A DNA stretch of 64,000 bases. Source: Acinetobacter parvus DSM 16617 = CIP 108168 (GTDB lineage Bacteria > Pseudomonadota > Gammaproteobacteria > Pseudomonadales > Moraxellaceae). The position numbers were made by a program, and so were the translations under genes. Location of the stretch: NCBI RefSeq assembly GCF_000368025.1, contig NZ_KB849212.1, forward strand, positions 510,627 through 574,626, in the 5' to 3' direction. Under the pieces are notes generated by a model. That model was not told the origin of the DNA and did no database searches. It saw nothing but the letters and a program-made list of their open reading frames with translations. Of the stretch, positions 33,678 to 43,003 are shown piece by piece (the stretch's first letter is position 1; each line of letters opens with the position of its first letter).

Positions 33678-34136
33678 TCATTCCATAGCAGCATAGGAAA
33701 TTGAAAAATCCATCGGATTCAAATCAGCTGGAATGGGTTGGTAGGCATGGGTAAAACTTGGTGACATGCGTTTTGGACGACCTGTGGCAATTTCAATACA
33801 GGCCCATTTAGTGTTACCAACGAACAGGATACTTTGATCCTTGGGACGGTAAAATGCATACTGGCGAAAAGAATATAATGCATTAATATCATTAAGCCAC
33901 GTCCTTAAGATGACTTCCTCCCCCTCAAGTGCAGCTTTACGATATTGCACATGGTGTTCAACCGCGACCATCGCATGATTGAGTTCCAGATATTGTGCCA
34001 GCCCCAAACCCAATGCTTCGATATGCGCCTCAGCAACATCTTGCATCCACTGGATATACATCACATTGTTGACATGCCCAAGTACATCAATATGTGCTGG
34101 CTGAACCTGTATTTTTAAATCAAAAATGGTACTCAT
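33678..34136 (-). CDS. Acyl-CoA thioesterase, hotdog-fold 4HBT family
   Basis: A 152-residue single-hotdog protein. The DVLGHVNNVMYIQWMQDVAE segment (about 18-37) contains the family's aspartate-region and N-terminal helix. The WACIEIATGRPKRM region near the C-terminal part completes the fold. Members cleave acyl-CoA or other CoA thioesters (YbgC/FadM type); the substrate is not readable here. A second hotdog gene, ybgC, lies at 61.5 kb. The gene stands alone between lepA and the protease gene on the minus strand. Confidence 0.85.
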   Translation of the reverse strand: MSTIFDLKIQVQPAHIDVLGHVNNVMYIQWMQDVAEAHIEALGLGLAQYLELNHAMVAVEHHVQYRKAALEGEEVILRTWLNDINALYSFRQYAFYRPKDQSILFVGNTKWACIEIATGRPKRMSPSFTHAYQPIPADLNPMDFSISYAAME

Positions 34137-34200
34137 TGGTCTGATATTTCATTCGTCAAAGTTTCGTTGCATACACTAGTCTAAACCCATCGTCATTACA

Positions 34201-34232
34201 AAATAAAAACCACCCCAATGAGGAGTGGTCTT
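34201..34232 (-). terminator. Terminator of the MucD/DegP-like gene
   Basis: On the minus strand ACCACTCC pairs with GGGGTGGT (one mismatch) and is followed by a T-rich run, 16 bases after the protease stop. It separates the protease from the thioesterase gene. Confidence 0.75.
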
Positions 34233-34247
34233 AAAAATCAAGATGAA

Positions 34248-35624
34248 TTACTGAAGACGCAAACCAACAATTGCACGTTGCCCCTGACGGATAATCACAA
34301 TACGGGCCACACTATTTTTTGGCAATGCTGCAATTGCCTTAGCAAATGCCTGACTATTGGCAACAGGTGTGCTGTTGACTTGTACAATCACATCCCCCGC
34401 AACCAGATTCGACAATGAAGCCAAACCACCACGTTTCACCTCACGGACCAAAGCACCACCATTAACATTTAAACGGCTTTGTTCAGCTTCCGTCAAGTCA
34501 CGGATATTCATACCCAAGCCATTGGTTGGATTATTTTTATCCTCAGCCGCAGGTGTATCATCTGGCGCCACACTTAAAGTCGCAGAAATTGTACGGATCT
34601 TGTCATCTCTCAGAACTTCCAGCTGGATGGTCTGGTTTGGTGCAATACGGTTTAAGCGATAAATCAGGTCGCTGGTACGGCTAATGCTATTACCATCCAG
34701 TTTTAAAATGACATCACCTGGTTTTAGGCCTGCTTTTTCAGCAGGAGATTTTGGCGAAACCTGATTAATCAATGATCCTTCTGGTTTTGGCAGTTTATAG
34801 GCATCGGCCAAGTTGCGGTCAATATCCTGCAACATCACCCCCAAATAAGAACGCGTTACCTTACCACTGGTTTTCAGCTGCTGCACAACATCCATCGCCA
34901 CATCAATTGGGATAGAGAAAGACAAGCCCATATAACCACCCGTACCACTAAAGATACGCGAGTTTACACCCACTACCTCACCACGCTGGTTAAACAATGG
35001 ACCACCAGAGTTGCCTGGGTTTAAGGCTGCATCGGTCTGAATAAATGGAACTGACGTTTCACCACTCATATTACGTGACTTTGCGCTGACGATGCCTGCC
35101 GATGCTGAGTAATCAAAGCCAAAAGGAGAACCTATCGCCAACACAGGTTCACCCACTTTTAGCTGATTTGAATCACCAATTTTCAGTTCAGGGAAACTCG
35201 CGCCATTCACTTTTAGCAAGGCAATATCAGTGCGCTCATCACTTCCAACTAAGGTCGCATCAAGCTCACGACGGTCATTTAAGGTAATGGTAATACGTGA
35301 GGCATCGTCAATGACATGACGATTGGTTAACAGATAGCCATCCTTGCTGATAAAAAACGCACTGCCGTAAGCCGTTTTTTCCTGTGGCCCCTGCTGTTGG
35401 GGAATAATCACCTGATTACCAAAAAAACGGCGTAAAATTTCGGGAACCTGTTGCTGCAACAACTCTTCCTGAGTCATTTTCTTCACAACATTCACACTCA
35501 CCACAGCAGGGCTAACCTGCTCAACGAGACTTGAAAAATCTACTGGCGATGCAGCATTGACTTGAGCAGCTGCCACCGTAAATACCGCAGCATACATTCC
35601 TTGTTGTAAATAGCGACTTTTCAT
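34248..35624 (-). CDS. Periplasmic Do-like serine protease (MucD/DegP family)
   Basis: A 458-residue protein with a signal peptide (about 1-25, AAQVNAA), a trypsin-like domain with triad H103 (NRHVID), D133 (RTDIALL) and S206 (NPGNSGGPL), and two PDZ domains (about 250-345 and 370-455). The two PDZ domains and missing anchor mark a DegP/MucD-type quality-control protease and chaperone. A shorter Q-rich insert (IIPQQQGPQ near 73-82) matches MucD-like proteins. It probably degrades misfolded envelope proteins. Regulation by envelope stress is likely but no site was seen. It and the DegS-like gene form the window's envelope-protease pair. Confidence 0.93.
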   Translation of the reverse strand: MKSRYLQQGMYAAVFTVAAAQVNAASPVDFSSLVEQVSPAVVSVNVVKKMTQEELLQQQVPEILRRFFGNQVIIPQQQGPQEKTAYGSAFFISKDGYLLTNRHVIDDASRITITLNDRRELDATLVGSDERTDIALLKVNGASFPELKIGDSNQLKVGEPVLAIGSPFGFDYSASAGIVSAKSRNMSGETSVPFIQTDAALNPGNSGGPLFNQRGEVVGVNSRIFSGTGGYMGLSFSIPIDVAMDVVQQLKTSGKVTRSYLGVMLQDIDRNLADAYKLPKPEGSLINQVSPKSPAEKAGLKPGDVILKLDGNSISRTSDLIYRLNRIAPNQTIQLEVLRDDKIRTISATLSVAPDDTPAAEDKNNPTNGLGMNIRDLTEAEQSRLNVNGGALVREVKRGGLASLSNLVAGDVIVQVNSTPVANSQAFAKAIAALPKNSVARIVIIRQGQRAIVGLRLQ

Positions 35625-35988
35625 GAAGCAAGAACCTACATACTGATGATCAAATAAAATTCAAGATTATGTTTTTATCACAACCCTAGCATTCTTTTCG
35701 TAAAAATATGTTTATATTTTCAAGGTATACAACGAAATAGAATGGCAGAATGTGAATAAATTGTGGAGTTCCACCTCAATCTTCACTCTCAGCCATGTTT
35801 TACCATGGGAAGCCTTAAAAAAAGATTAAAACAGTGTTCCAAATCGTAATTGACCTATATTTATATAGATCTGCTAAATTATGGCAAGCAATTAAAATAA
35901 ACTTATTCGCTAAAATTTCATTCAATTCCAGGCAGATTGGCACTTGCCTTTTTCATTAAAAAGCGTTGTCATTAGCGAACGTTTGAAA
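35625..35988. other. Intergenic region between divergent protease and nadB genes
   Basis: About 360 bases, AT-rich, separate the divergent genes. They should contain promoters of both. I see no gene, repeat or obvious RNA structure. The start of nadB is itself uncertain here. Confidence 0.5.
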
Positions 35989-37635
35989 ATGAAGCAGATC
36001 GTCATGCCTGATTTAGAAACAATTCACCATTTTGATGTGATTATTGTAGGCAGTGGTGGTGCGGGCCTAAGCCTCGCACTCTCTTTACCGAGTCATTACA
36101 ACATTGCAATTTTGGCAAAGGCGGCGCTCACGGAAGCCAGTACCTTTTATGCTCAGGGCGGTGTTGCTGCGGTACTGAACGAGACTGATTCCATTCAACA
36201 ACACATTAGTGACACGATGATTGCAGGCGCACATTTATGTGAAATGGATGCCGTCAAACATACCGTTGAGGGTGGCAAACCCTCTGTTGACTTCCTGCTG
36301 AAACAAGGTGTGCAGTTCACACTGGATGATGACGAGCAATTACACCTTACCCGTGAAGGGGGGCACTCGCAACGCCGTATCATCCATTCAGCGGATGCAA
36401 CAGGCAAAGCAATTTCAACCACATTGGTTGAACGCGCCAAAGAACGCGACAACATCACCATTTTTGAAAATTACATTGCAATTGACCTGATCACCTTGCA
36501 TAAACTTGGCCACCAGAACCAGCCTAACCGTGCAATTGGCTTATATGCCCTGGATGAAAGTGCTGAACAGGTTCATACGTTTCTAGCCCCTTTCACCGCT
36601 TTGGCTTGTGGCGGTGCAATGAAAGCCTATCTATATACCTCAAACCCTGACATCGCAACGGGTGATGGTATTGCAATGGCCTATCGTGCGGGTTGCCGTG
36701 TTGCCAATATGGAATTCAACCAGTTCCACCCAACCTGCTTATATCATCCCAAAGCACGTTCGTTCCTGATTACTGAAGCAATGCGTGGTGAAGGGGCTTA
36801 TCTGCGTTTACCTGATGGTGAACGTTTTATGCTGCGTTTTGATGAACGTGCCGAACTTGCCCCCCGTGATATTGTGGCCCGTGCCATTGACTACGAGATC
36901 AAGCGTTTGGGTATCCGCCATGTATGGCTGGACATTACCCATAAATCACCAGAGTTTATTACCGAACACTTCCCTACACTCTATGCACGCCTGCTAGAGC
37001 TTGGTATTGACATTACCAAGGACATGATTCCTGTTGTACCTGCTGCCCACTATACCTGTGGTGGTGTGATGGTAGATTCCAGCAGCCACACCGATTTGAC
37101 AGGTTTGTATGCCATTGGTGAAACCTCCTACACAGGTCTACACGGTGCAAACCGTATGGCGAGCAACTCCTTACTTGAGTGCTTTGTGTATGGCATGAGT
37201 GCGGCGGAAGATATTGAACAGAAATTTGATGAGGGCTTTAAATTCCCTGAGGTTCCTGCGTGGGATGAATCACAGGTCACCGATGCGGATGAAGATGTGG
37301 TGATTCTGCAAAACTGGGATGAATTGCGTTCAACCATGTGGAACTATGTGGGAATTGTACGGACGACCAAACGTTTACAACGTGCCCTGCACCGTATTGA
37401 AATGTTAAAACGTGAAATCACGGAGTATTATCAGGACTATCGTGTCAGCAAGAACCTGATTGAATTGCGTAATCTGGTGCTTGTTTCTGAGATGATTGTT
37501 CGCTGTGCCATGCAACGCAAGGAATCCCGTGGTCTGCATTACACGCTGGATTATCCTGAACTCTCCAGTGAAATTCGTAAAACTGTTCTGACACCACCAA
37601 ATTTTGCAGTGGAACAGCCATTGGTGAATGAGTAA
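35989..37635 (+). CDS. nadB: L-aspartate oxidase
   Basis: A flavoprotein of about 548 residues that oxidises L-aspartate to iminoaspartate in the first step of de novo NAD synthesis. The dinucleotide-binding GSGGAGLSLAL motif lies near the start. FYAQGGVAAVL and TREGGHSQRRIIHSADATGKAI form the substrate and FAD region. RDIVARAID is further on, and the C-terminal helical domain has the KRLQRALHRIE helix. ATG 35989 is a guess; ATG 36004 and an upstream TTG at 35944 are other options. A 14-bp hairpin lies at its 3' end, shared with tmk. Confidence 0.94.
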   Translation: MKQIVMPDLETIHHFDVIIVGSGGAGLSLALSLPSHYNIAILAKAALTEASTFYAQGGVAAVLNETDSIQQHISDTMIAGAHLCEMDAVKHTVEGGKPSVDFLLKQGVQFTLDDDEQLHLTREGGHSQRRIIHSADATGKAISTTLVERAKERDNITIFENYIAIDLITLHKLGHQNQPNRAIGLYALDESAEQVHTFLAPFTALACGGAMKAYLYTSNPDIATGDGIAMAYRAGCRVANMEFNQFHPTCLYHPKARSFLITEAMRGEGAYLRLPDGERFMLRFDERAELAPRDIVARAIDYEIKRLGIRHVWLDITHKSPEFITEHFPTLYARLLELGIDITKDMIPVVPAAHYTCGGVMVDSSSHTDLTGLYAIGETSYTGLHGANRMASNSLLECFVYGMSAAEDIEQKFDEGFKFPEVPAWDESQVTDADEDVVILQNWDELRSTMWNYVGIVRTTKRLQRALHRIEMLKREITEYYQDYRVSKNLIELRNLVLVSEMIVRCAMQRKESRGLHYTLDYPELSSEIRKTVLTPPNFAVEQPLVNE

Positions 37636-37648
37636 TTATATTTATTCG

Positions 37649-37682
37649 ATGTAAAACAGCTTCTAAGCAAGCTGTTTTACAT
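37649..37682. terminator. Convergent terminator between nadB and tmk
   Basis: ATGTAAAACAGCTT pairs perfectly with AAGCTGTTTTACAT around a 6-base loop (37649-37662 with 37669-37682). The 3' arm lies inside the tmk coding end, so this hairpin is partly coding. Confidence 0.7.
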
Positions 37683-38274
37683 AATTTAGGGCGTCTTCAA
37701 ACACAAGCTCAGCATTCTGTGTGGCATCCAGTCGCTTAATCCGTTCAGGTTCAGCCTGCCACAAGCTTTCATATCCTGTCCGCACCTTGGTAAAGAAGCT
37801 CAGCTTTTCCTGCTCAAAACGATCCAGTGCCCCACGCTCTCTGGCACGGGTCATACCCAGTTCAATCGGCGCATCCAACCAAAAAGTAATATTCGGCATA
37901 TGGGAAACGAAAGTCTGGTTAAGTAGCTGCAATTTTTTCTGACTTAAACCACGCCCAGCACATTGATAGGCAAAACTGGCATCGGTAAAACGGTCACTTA
38001 ACACAATCTTGCCAGCCTCCAAAGCTGGAACAATCACCTGCTGTAAATGTTGCGCCCGTGCCGCATAAATCAATAACAGCTCAGTATCATGGCTCATTTG
38101 TTCTTCATGATTCACCGCCAACAGCAACGAGCGAATCTGTTCCGCCAATGGCGTTCCACCTGGTTCGCGGGTGAGCTGCACCTGTTTACCCTGCTGTTCA
38201 AAGTACTGGTGAATTTTGCGAATCAGCGTGGTTTTGCCCACACCTTCCGTTCCTTCAAAACTAATAAACATCAT
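37663..38274 (-). CDS. tmk: Thymidylate kinase
   Basis: A 203-residue kinase that phosphorylates dTMP to dTDP. The P-loop GTEGVGKTT (8-16), the DRFTDASFAYQ motif (about 93-103) binding the substrate phosphate, and the LID region near RARERGALDRFEQE are present. The LID arginines mark a type II (E. coli-like) enzyme. Its start overlaps the mltG stop by 4 bases, and the two genes belong to the pabC-mltG-tmk group that often precedes holB. Confidence 0.96.
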   Translation of the reverse strand: MMFISFEGTEGVGKTTLIRKIHQYFEQQGKQVQLTREPGGTPLAEQIRSLLLAVNHEEQMSHDTELLLIYAARAQHLQQVIVPALEAGKIVLSDRFTDASFAYQCAGRGLSQKKLQLLNQTFVSHMPNITFWLDAPIELGMTRARERGALDRFEQEKLSFFTKVRTGYESLWQAEPERIKRLDATQNAELVFEDALNYVKQLA

Positions 38275-39356
38275 TCACCCTGATTTTTCTTTGAACGTAA
38301 CACAGTTAAATATTCCTGTACCGCACGGTTATGCTCTTCCAACGATGCTGTAAATTTATGTCCACCATTGCCTGTGGCAACAAAATAAAGATTTTTTGAG
38401 TCATCTGGATGCATGGCAGCCTCAATTGCTTTTTTACTTGGCAAAGCAATTGGCGTTGGTGGCAATCCGTTAATAGTATAGGTGTTATACGCTGTTGGGG
38501 TACGTAAGTCATTACGGGTGATATTCCCTTTATATTGATCACCCATGCCATAAATCACGGTTGGGTCTGTTTGCAGACGCATTCCGATTTGCAGGCGACG
38601 CACAAACACACCTGAAACCTGTTGCAACTCACTGTCCAGACTGGTTTCCTTTTCAATAATCGAAGCCATGATCAATGCTTCATACTTATCTTTGTAAGGG
38701 AGATTCGCCGCTTTATTTGCCCATGCCTCATCCAGTGATTTCATTTGACGGCGGTATAAATCGGTCAGGATTTTTTTGTCCGTTTCACCTTTTGCGAAGA
38801 AATACGTATCAGGTGCAAACAAGCCTTCTGGATGTGAATATGGAATGTCCAGCTCCTTAAGCAATTGATCCTGTGGCAAATCCAGAATGGTTTTGCTGAC
38901 ATTTGGGTCTTTTTTAAGATTCTGAACCAGTTGCTTAAACGTTGTTCCCTCAATCACCAGAATACGGTTCATCTGTGCATTTTCAGCATTCGACAACATA
39001 TCCAGCACCTGACGAACACTCATGCCATGAGTGACTTCATACACACCCGCTTTCATACTGTCATGAATCATGAACTTCTGGTACAGCTTTAATATTATCG
39101 GAAAATTCACCTTATTTTCTTTTGCAAGACGGTCAATAAATCTGGAATAGGTATCGCCCGAAGAAATGACCAAAAGCTGTTTCTTGCCCTCAACAGGATA
39201 ATTCTTAAACAGGCTTGTGCCCACAATGCTCAACAGGATGACAAGTAAAATAATGATCGCGCCCAAAAATGCTTTCACTGGAAATCTGGATTTCGGCGTG
39301 GCTTTCGGTTTTTTATTGCTTTTGCTTGAATTTGGCGGCTTTGGCATATTAATCAA
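38271..39356 (-). CDS. mltG: Endolytic murein transglycosylase MltG
   Basis: A 361-residue inner-membrane protein (YceG family) that cuts nascent peptidoglycan glycan strands and so sets chain length. A basic N-terminus is followed by a single membrane segment (about 30-50, AFLGAIIILLVILLSIVG). The catalytic glutamate is in the ASIIEKETSL motif (about 230-240), followed by LQTDPTVIYG and the NTYTINGLPPTPI loop. The C-terminus ends in a basic tail. It overlaps both pabC (8 bases) and tmk (4 bases), and is therefore translationally coupled. Confidence 0.95.
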   Translation of the reverse strand: MINMPKPPNSSKSNKKPKATPKSRFPVKAFLGAIIILLVILLSIVGTSLFKNYPVEGKKQLLVISSGDTYSRFIDRLAKENKVNFPIILKLYQKFMIHDSMKAGVYEVTHGMSVRQVLDMLSNAENAQMNRILVIEGTTFKQLVQNLKKDPNVSKTILDLPQDQLLKELDIPYSHPEGLFAPDTYFFAKGETDKKILTDLYRRQMKSLDEAWANKAANLPYKDKYEALIMASIIEKETSLDSELQQVSGVFVRRLQIGMRLQTDPTVIYGMGDQYKGNITRNDLRTPTAYNTYTINGLPPTPIALPSKKAIEAAMHPDDSKNLYFVATGNGGHKFTASLEEHNRAVQEYLTVLRSKKNQGE

Positions 39357-40161
39357 TCTGGTTCAGTTTTAAAGTTTTAAATAAATCAAGACAAGGTTGT
39401 TGCTCTAAAGCTCGATCATGAAATCGAACAACCGCTTTCATCGGGTGCAAGGCATTACAGAAAAATAGGCTTTGAATCTGCCCAAGCTCATCTATTCCAA
39501 TATAGCGTTGCTCACATTCAATCTGTGATTGCTGCATTCGCGACAGGATAGTTGCCCGCATGACACCGTGCACGCCATTATAACGAAGTTCTGGCGTAAT
39601 CCACCGTCCATTTATACGAATAAAACAATTACTGCTCACGCCTTCAACAATATAACCCTGTACATCACTGACCAATGCCTCAAGCCAACCCTGCTGGTCT
39701 GCTTCCTGTTTCAATAACACCTGTTCCAAACGGTTCAGGGTTTTTAAGCCCACCAGATTCGGCATGGTCAGGCCCAAAGCACGATTTAGCATGCCACTGG
39801 CAATCCATTCAGGCTGGAAAGCCTGCAATGTGGCTGGATAATACCAAAGGTAAATATCGGCGGGATGCAAAGGCAAGCTATAGCCACGGTTTCCCTCTCC
39901 ACGACTAATCACGATCTTTAAGGTGCCGTTTAAGCTTGAATGCTGTTGTTGCAACTGCTCGATTGATTTTTCAATTTGAGATAAATCAGCATCCAGACTC
40001 AGGTTCTGGCAAGCTAGTTTTAAACGTGCAAAGTGCAATTCTTTTAGTTCAAAATTTTCCTGAAAAATACGTGCTGTGGTAAAGCAGCCATCTCCATAGT
40101 GAAATGCCCGATCAAGTAAAGGAATAGAATCAATGAATTGTCCATTTTTATAGCATTGCAT
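39349..40161 (-). CDS. pabC: Aminodeoxychorismate lyase
   Basis: A 270-residue PLP enzyme of fold type IV that releases p-aminobenzoate and pyruvate from aminodeoxychorismate for folate synthesis. The catalytic lysine is in the LKTLNRLEQVLLK region near the middle, and ISRGEGNRGYS and EGVSSNCFIRINGRW are family motifs. Length matches E. coli PabC (269). It heads the pabC-mltG-tmk minus-strand cluster, with mltG overlapping its 3' end by 8 bases. Confidence 0.93.
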   Translation of the reverse strand: MQCYKNGQFIDSIPLLDRAFHYGDGCFTTARIFQENFELKELHFARLKLACQNLSLDADLSQIEKSIEQLQQQHSSLNGTLKIVISRGEGNRGYSLPLHPADIYLWYYPATLQAFQPEWIASGMLNRALGLTMPNLVGLKTLNRLEQVLLKQEADQQGWLEALVSDVQGYIVEGVSSNCFIRINGRWITPELRYNGVHGVMRATILSRMQQSQIECEQRYIGIDELGQIQSLFFCNALHPMKAVVRFHDRALEQQPCLDLFKTLKLNQID

Positions 40162-40412
40162 GATTCAAACACCTTTCAACCCAAATAGTCCACATGATTA
40201 ACAATAAATAACTCTTTGATTTTAAATAATTATACCAACTTAAGCAGTGAAATAAAAATTTATTATTTATCAATAATTCAGCATAGCTTATCTATTTTAT
40301 GCAATTGCATTTTTTTCATATCAAATTCGTTTTTAATTATTTTTTTTGCAAAAAAACTGGCGTTATGCTGCATCCATATTCCAAACATTCATTTAGTTTC
40401 AAGGGGTTTTTC

Positions 40413-41420
40413 ATGCGTTTATCTCAGTTAAAAGTTGGTGTCATTGCCGCATTACTCTCAGTGTCTTCTTTTGCAGCACAAGAGTTTTTAAATGTCTCTT
40501 ATGACCCAACCCGCGAGCTTTATACCGATTTCAACAAGCAGTTTGGTGCTTTCTGGAAACAGCGTACAGGTCAGGACATTGACTTCAAACAATCCCATGG
40601 TGGTTCAGGCAAACAGGCCCGTGCCGTGATTGATGGCTTAAATGCTGATGTGGTGACACTTGCCCTTGCAGCAGATATTGATGAAATTGCTGAAAATGCA
40701 AAATTGCTTCCAGCAGACTGGCAGAAGAAACTGCCAAATAACTCAACACCTTATACCTCAACCATCGTTTTCCTTGTGCGTAAAGACAACCCTAAACAGA
40801 TTAAAGATTGGGGCGACCTGGTTAAACCAGGTGTAGAAATCATTACCCCGAACCCTAAAACTTCAGGTGGTGCGCGCTGGAACTATTTGGCAGCATGGGC
40901 TTGGGCAAAACACCAGAAAGGTGGTAATGATGCCAAGGCACAGGAATTCGTACGCCAGATTTATAAACAAACCAAGGTGCTTGATTCAGGTGCCCGTGGT
41001 TCAACCACGACCTTTGCTGAACGTGGCATCGGTGACGTGTTGCTGGCTTGGGAAAATGAAGCATTCCTTGCCGTACGTGAGCAGCCAGGCAAGTTTGAAA
41101 TTGTGACTCCATCACTTTCAATTCTTGCTGAGCCACCTGTGGCCGTGGTTGAGAAAAATGCCGAGAAGAAAGGCAACCTGCAAATTGCCCGTGGTTACCT
41201 GAACTATCTCTATTCACCAGCGGGTCAGGAAATTGCAGCGCGTAACTTCTACCGTCCTCGCAACGCAGCTGTTTTAAAGAAATATAGCACCACTTTTAAG
41301 CCTCTGAAGCTTGTGACAATTGATAAAGAGTTTGGTGGCTGGACCAAGGTACAAAAAACCCACTTTGACAACGGCGGTATTTTTGACCAGATCGTTAAGA
41401 CCAATAGTACAGGCAAATAA
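40413..41420 (+). CDS. sbp: Sulfate-binding protein of the sulfate ABC transporter
   Basis: A 335-residue periplasmic protein with a signal peptide (about 1-22, ending in SSFAAQ). The family motifs NVSYDPTREL, the SHGGSGKQARAV phosphate/sulfate loop and NPKTSGGARWNYLAAWAW are clear. It binds sulfate or thiosulfate for CysTWA; whether it is Sbp or CysP cannot be decided here. The ATG at 40413 was chosen because AAGGGG sits 7 bases before it and the signal peptide begins there; the open frame extends 114 bases upstream in an AT-rich stretch. Transporter genes follow after one hydrolase gene. CysB-type control is expected. Confidence 0.94.
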   Translation: MRLSQLKVGVIAALLSVSSFAAQEFLNVSYDPTRELYTDFNKQFGAFWKQRTGQDIDFKQSHGGSGKQARAVIDGLNADVVTLALAADIDEIAENAKLLPADWQKKLPNNSTPYTSTIVFLVRKDNPKQIKDWGDLVKPGVEIITPNPKTSGGARWNYLAAWAWAKHQKGGNDAKAQEFVRQIYKQTKVLDSGARGSTTTFAERGIGDVLLAWENEAFLAVREQPGKFEIVTPSLSILAEPPVAVVEKNAEKKGNLQIARGYLNYLYSPAGQEIAARNFYRPRNAAVLKKYSTTFKPLKLVTIDKEFGGWTKVQKTHFDNGGIFDQIVKTNSTGK

Positions 41421-41428
41421 TAAACTCT

Positions 41429-41458
41429 CCTTGCGCTGTAGTTGATAACAGCGCAAGG
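41429..41458 (+). other. Stem-loop between sbp and the hydrolase gene
   Basis: CCTTGCGCTGT pairs perfectly with ACAGCGCAAGG (11 bp, 8-base loop), 9 bases after the sbp stop and without a T-run. It may protect the sbp mRNA 3' end so that binding protein exceeds the transporter; that is inference. Confidence 0.6.
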
Positions 41459-41482
41459 GGGAAGTTAAGAAGGAGAATAGAC

Positions 41483-42085
41483 ATGGTTCATACAGTCATT
41501 GTTCCTGGTGTTGGTGGCAGTGAAGCACAACATTGGCAGTCGTGGTTACAACAGCAACTCGTGTCTAGTTCTCGTGTGCAGCAAAAACACTGGGACCGAC
41601 CAGTATTAAATGAATGGGTTGCCCAGTTTGTCAAAACAGTTGCAGCAATTAAATCGCCTGTGCAAATCGTTGCACACAGTTTTGGTTGCCTGACCAGTGT
41701 TGCGGCTCTTGCTGAACATCCTGAACTCAGGGCAAAGGTGAAAAACCTGATTCTGGTGGCACCTGCCAACCCTGCCCGTTTTGGTGAAAGTGGCTTTGCC
41801 CGTCATAGTCTGACGGTCTACAAGCAATATTTTCATCAGCTCAGCATTGATGTGCCGACCACATTATTGATTAGTGAAAATGATCCATGGCTGGGTTATG
41901 TCGATGCGTTACAGCTTGCACAGGCATGGAAACTCACTCCGATTAATCTGGGTCAGGTTGGTCATATCAATGTGGCATCTGGGTTTGGTCCTTTTCCTGA
42001 AATCCTCAATTACATGCTGCCCGAAAAAAAGATGCAGCCTGTAAACCGAATGAGTCAGGCAAATTTTAACCTGAAATTTGCCTAA
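41483..42085 (+). CDS. RBBP9/YdeN-family alpha/beta hydrolase
   Basis: A 200-residue single-domain alpha/beta hydrolase. The nucleophile elbow AHSFGCLTS (about 65-73, Ser67) replaces GxSxG with HSFGC, typical of RBBP9/YdeN. An acid is likely at the END PW segment (about 130) and the catalytic His is in VGHINVASGFG (about 155). AAHRELD-like esterase or serine hydrolase activity is possible, but the substrate is unknown. It sits between sbp and cysT with small gaps on the same strand, so it is likely to be co-expressed with sulfate uptake. Confidence 0.87.
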   Translation: MVHTVIVPGVGGSEAQHWQSWLQQQLVSSSRVQQKHWDRPVLNEWVAQFVKTVAAIKSPVQIVAHSFGCLTSVAALAEHPELRAKVKNLILVAPANPARFGESGFARHSLTVYKQYFHQLSIDVPTTLLISENDPWLGYVDALQLAQAWKLTPINLGQVGHINVASGFGPFPEILNYMLPEKKMQPVNRMSQANFNLKFA

Positions 42086-42169
42086 GCTCAGCTCTTCATA
42101 CCTTTAGTTTTCGCGTTATTTATTTGCTTACTGGTCTTTAGCAAGCATCTCTCATCTTGAGGAAATATC

Positions 42170-43003
42170 ATGTCGCAGCGTTCCCGAGTGCTGTCTGGGT
42201 TTGGTCTCTCTTTAGGCTTTACCCTCGCTTACGTGTCTTTCATTGTGCTTATTCCTTTATCTGCTGTGTTTATCAAATCTTTTGGGATTGGATGGGACGG
42301 ATTATGGGAAATCTTAACTTCTGAACGAATTTTAAAGTCTCTACAACTAAGCTTTAGTGCTGCCCTGATTGCCGCCACAGTCAATGTGATTTTTGGCTTA
42401 TTACTGGCATGGTGCTTGGTACGTTATAGCTTTCCAGGCAAAAGAATTGTCGATGCACTGGTAGATCTTCCTTTTGCGTTACCCACTGCGGTTGCAGGTA
42501 TTGCCCTCACCTCACTGTATGCAAAAAATGGCTGGATTGGACAATATCTTGAACCTTTAGGTATTCATGTGGCCTATACCCCGCTGGGTATTACCCTTGC
42601 CCTGATCTTTATTGGCCTGCCTTTTGTGGTGCGTACCGTACAACCTGTACTCAGCGACATTGAAACGGAGCTTGAAGAAGCGGCTTCTGCACTGGGCGCA
42701 AATCGCTGGCAAACCATTAGTAAGGTGATTCTGCCAATTTTATTCCCTGCATTACTGACAGGTTTTGCGCTGGCATTTGCCCGTGGTGTTGGTGAATATG
42801 GTTCAGTTATTTTCATCGCAGGGAATATGCCATATAAGACCGAGATTGCACCATTGATGATTATTTCCCGTCTGGAAGAATATGATTATGCAGGTGCAAC
42901 CACCATTGCCGTGGTGATGCTGGTTCTCTCCTTTGCCATCCTATTTTTAATTAACTTATTACAGGCATGGGCAAGCCGCCGTACAGGAAGAGTTGCACAA
43001 TGA
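42170..43003 (+). CDS. cysT: Sulfate ABC transporter permease CysT (CysU)
   Basis: A 277-residue inner-membrane permease with six hydrophobic segments (for example about 14-38, 64-86, 100-120, 140-160, 205-225 and 245-265). The EAA loop that contacts CysA is at about 170-190 with ELEEAASALGANRWQT. It forms the sulfate channel with CysW. The stop overlaps the cysW start as ATGA, indicating coupled translation. Confidence 0.96.
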   Translation: MSQRSRVLSGFGLSLGFTLAYVSFIVLIPLSAVFIKSFGIGWDGLWEILTSERILKSLQLSFSAALIAATVNVIFGLLLAWCLVRYSFPGKRIVDALVDLPFALPTAVAGIALTSLYAKNGWIGQYLEPLGIHVAYTPLGITLALIFIGLPFVVRTVQPVLSDIETELEEAASALGANRWQTISKVILPILFPALLTGFALAFARGVGEYGSVIFIAGNMPYKTEIAPLMIISRLEEYDYAGATTIAVVMLVLSFAILFLINLLQAWASRRTGRVAQ

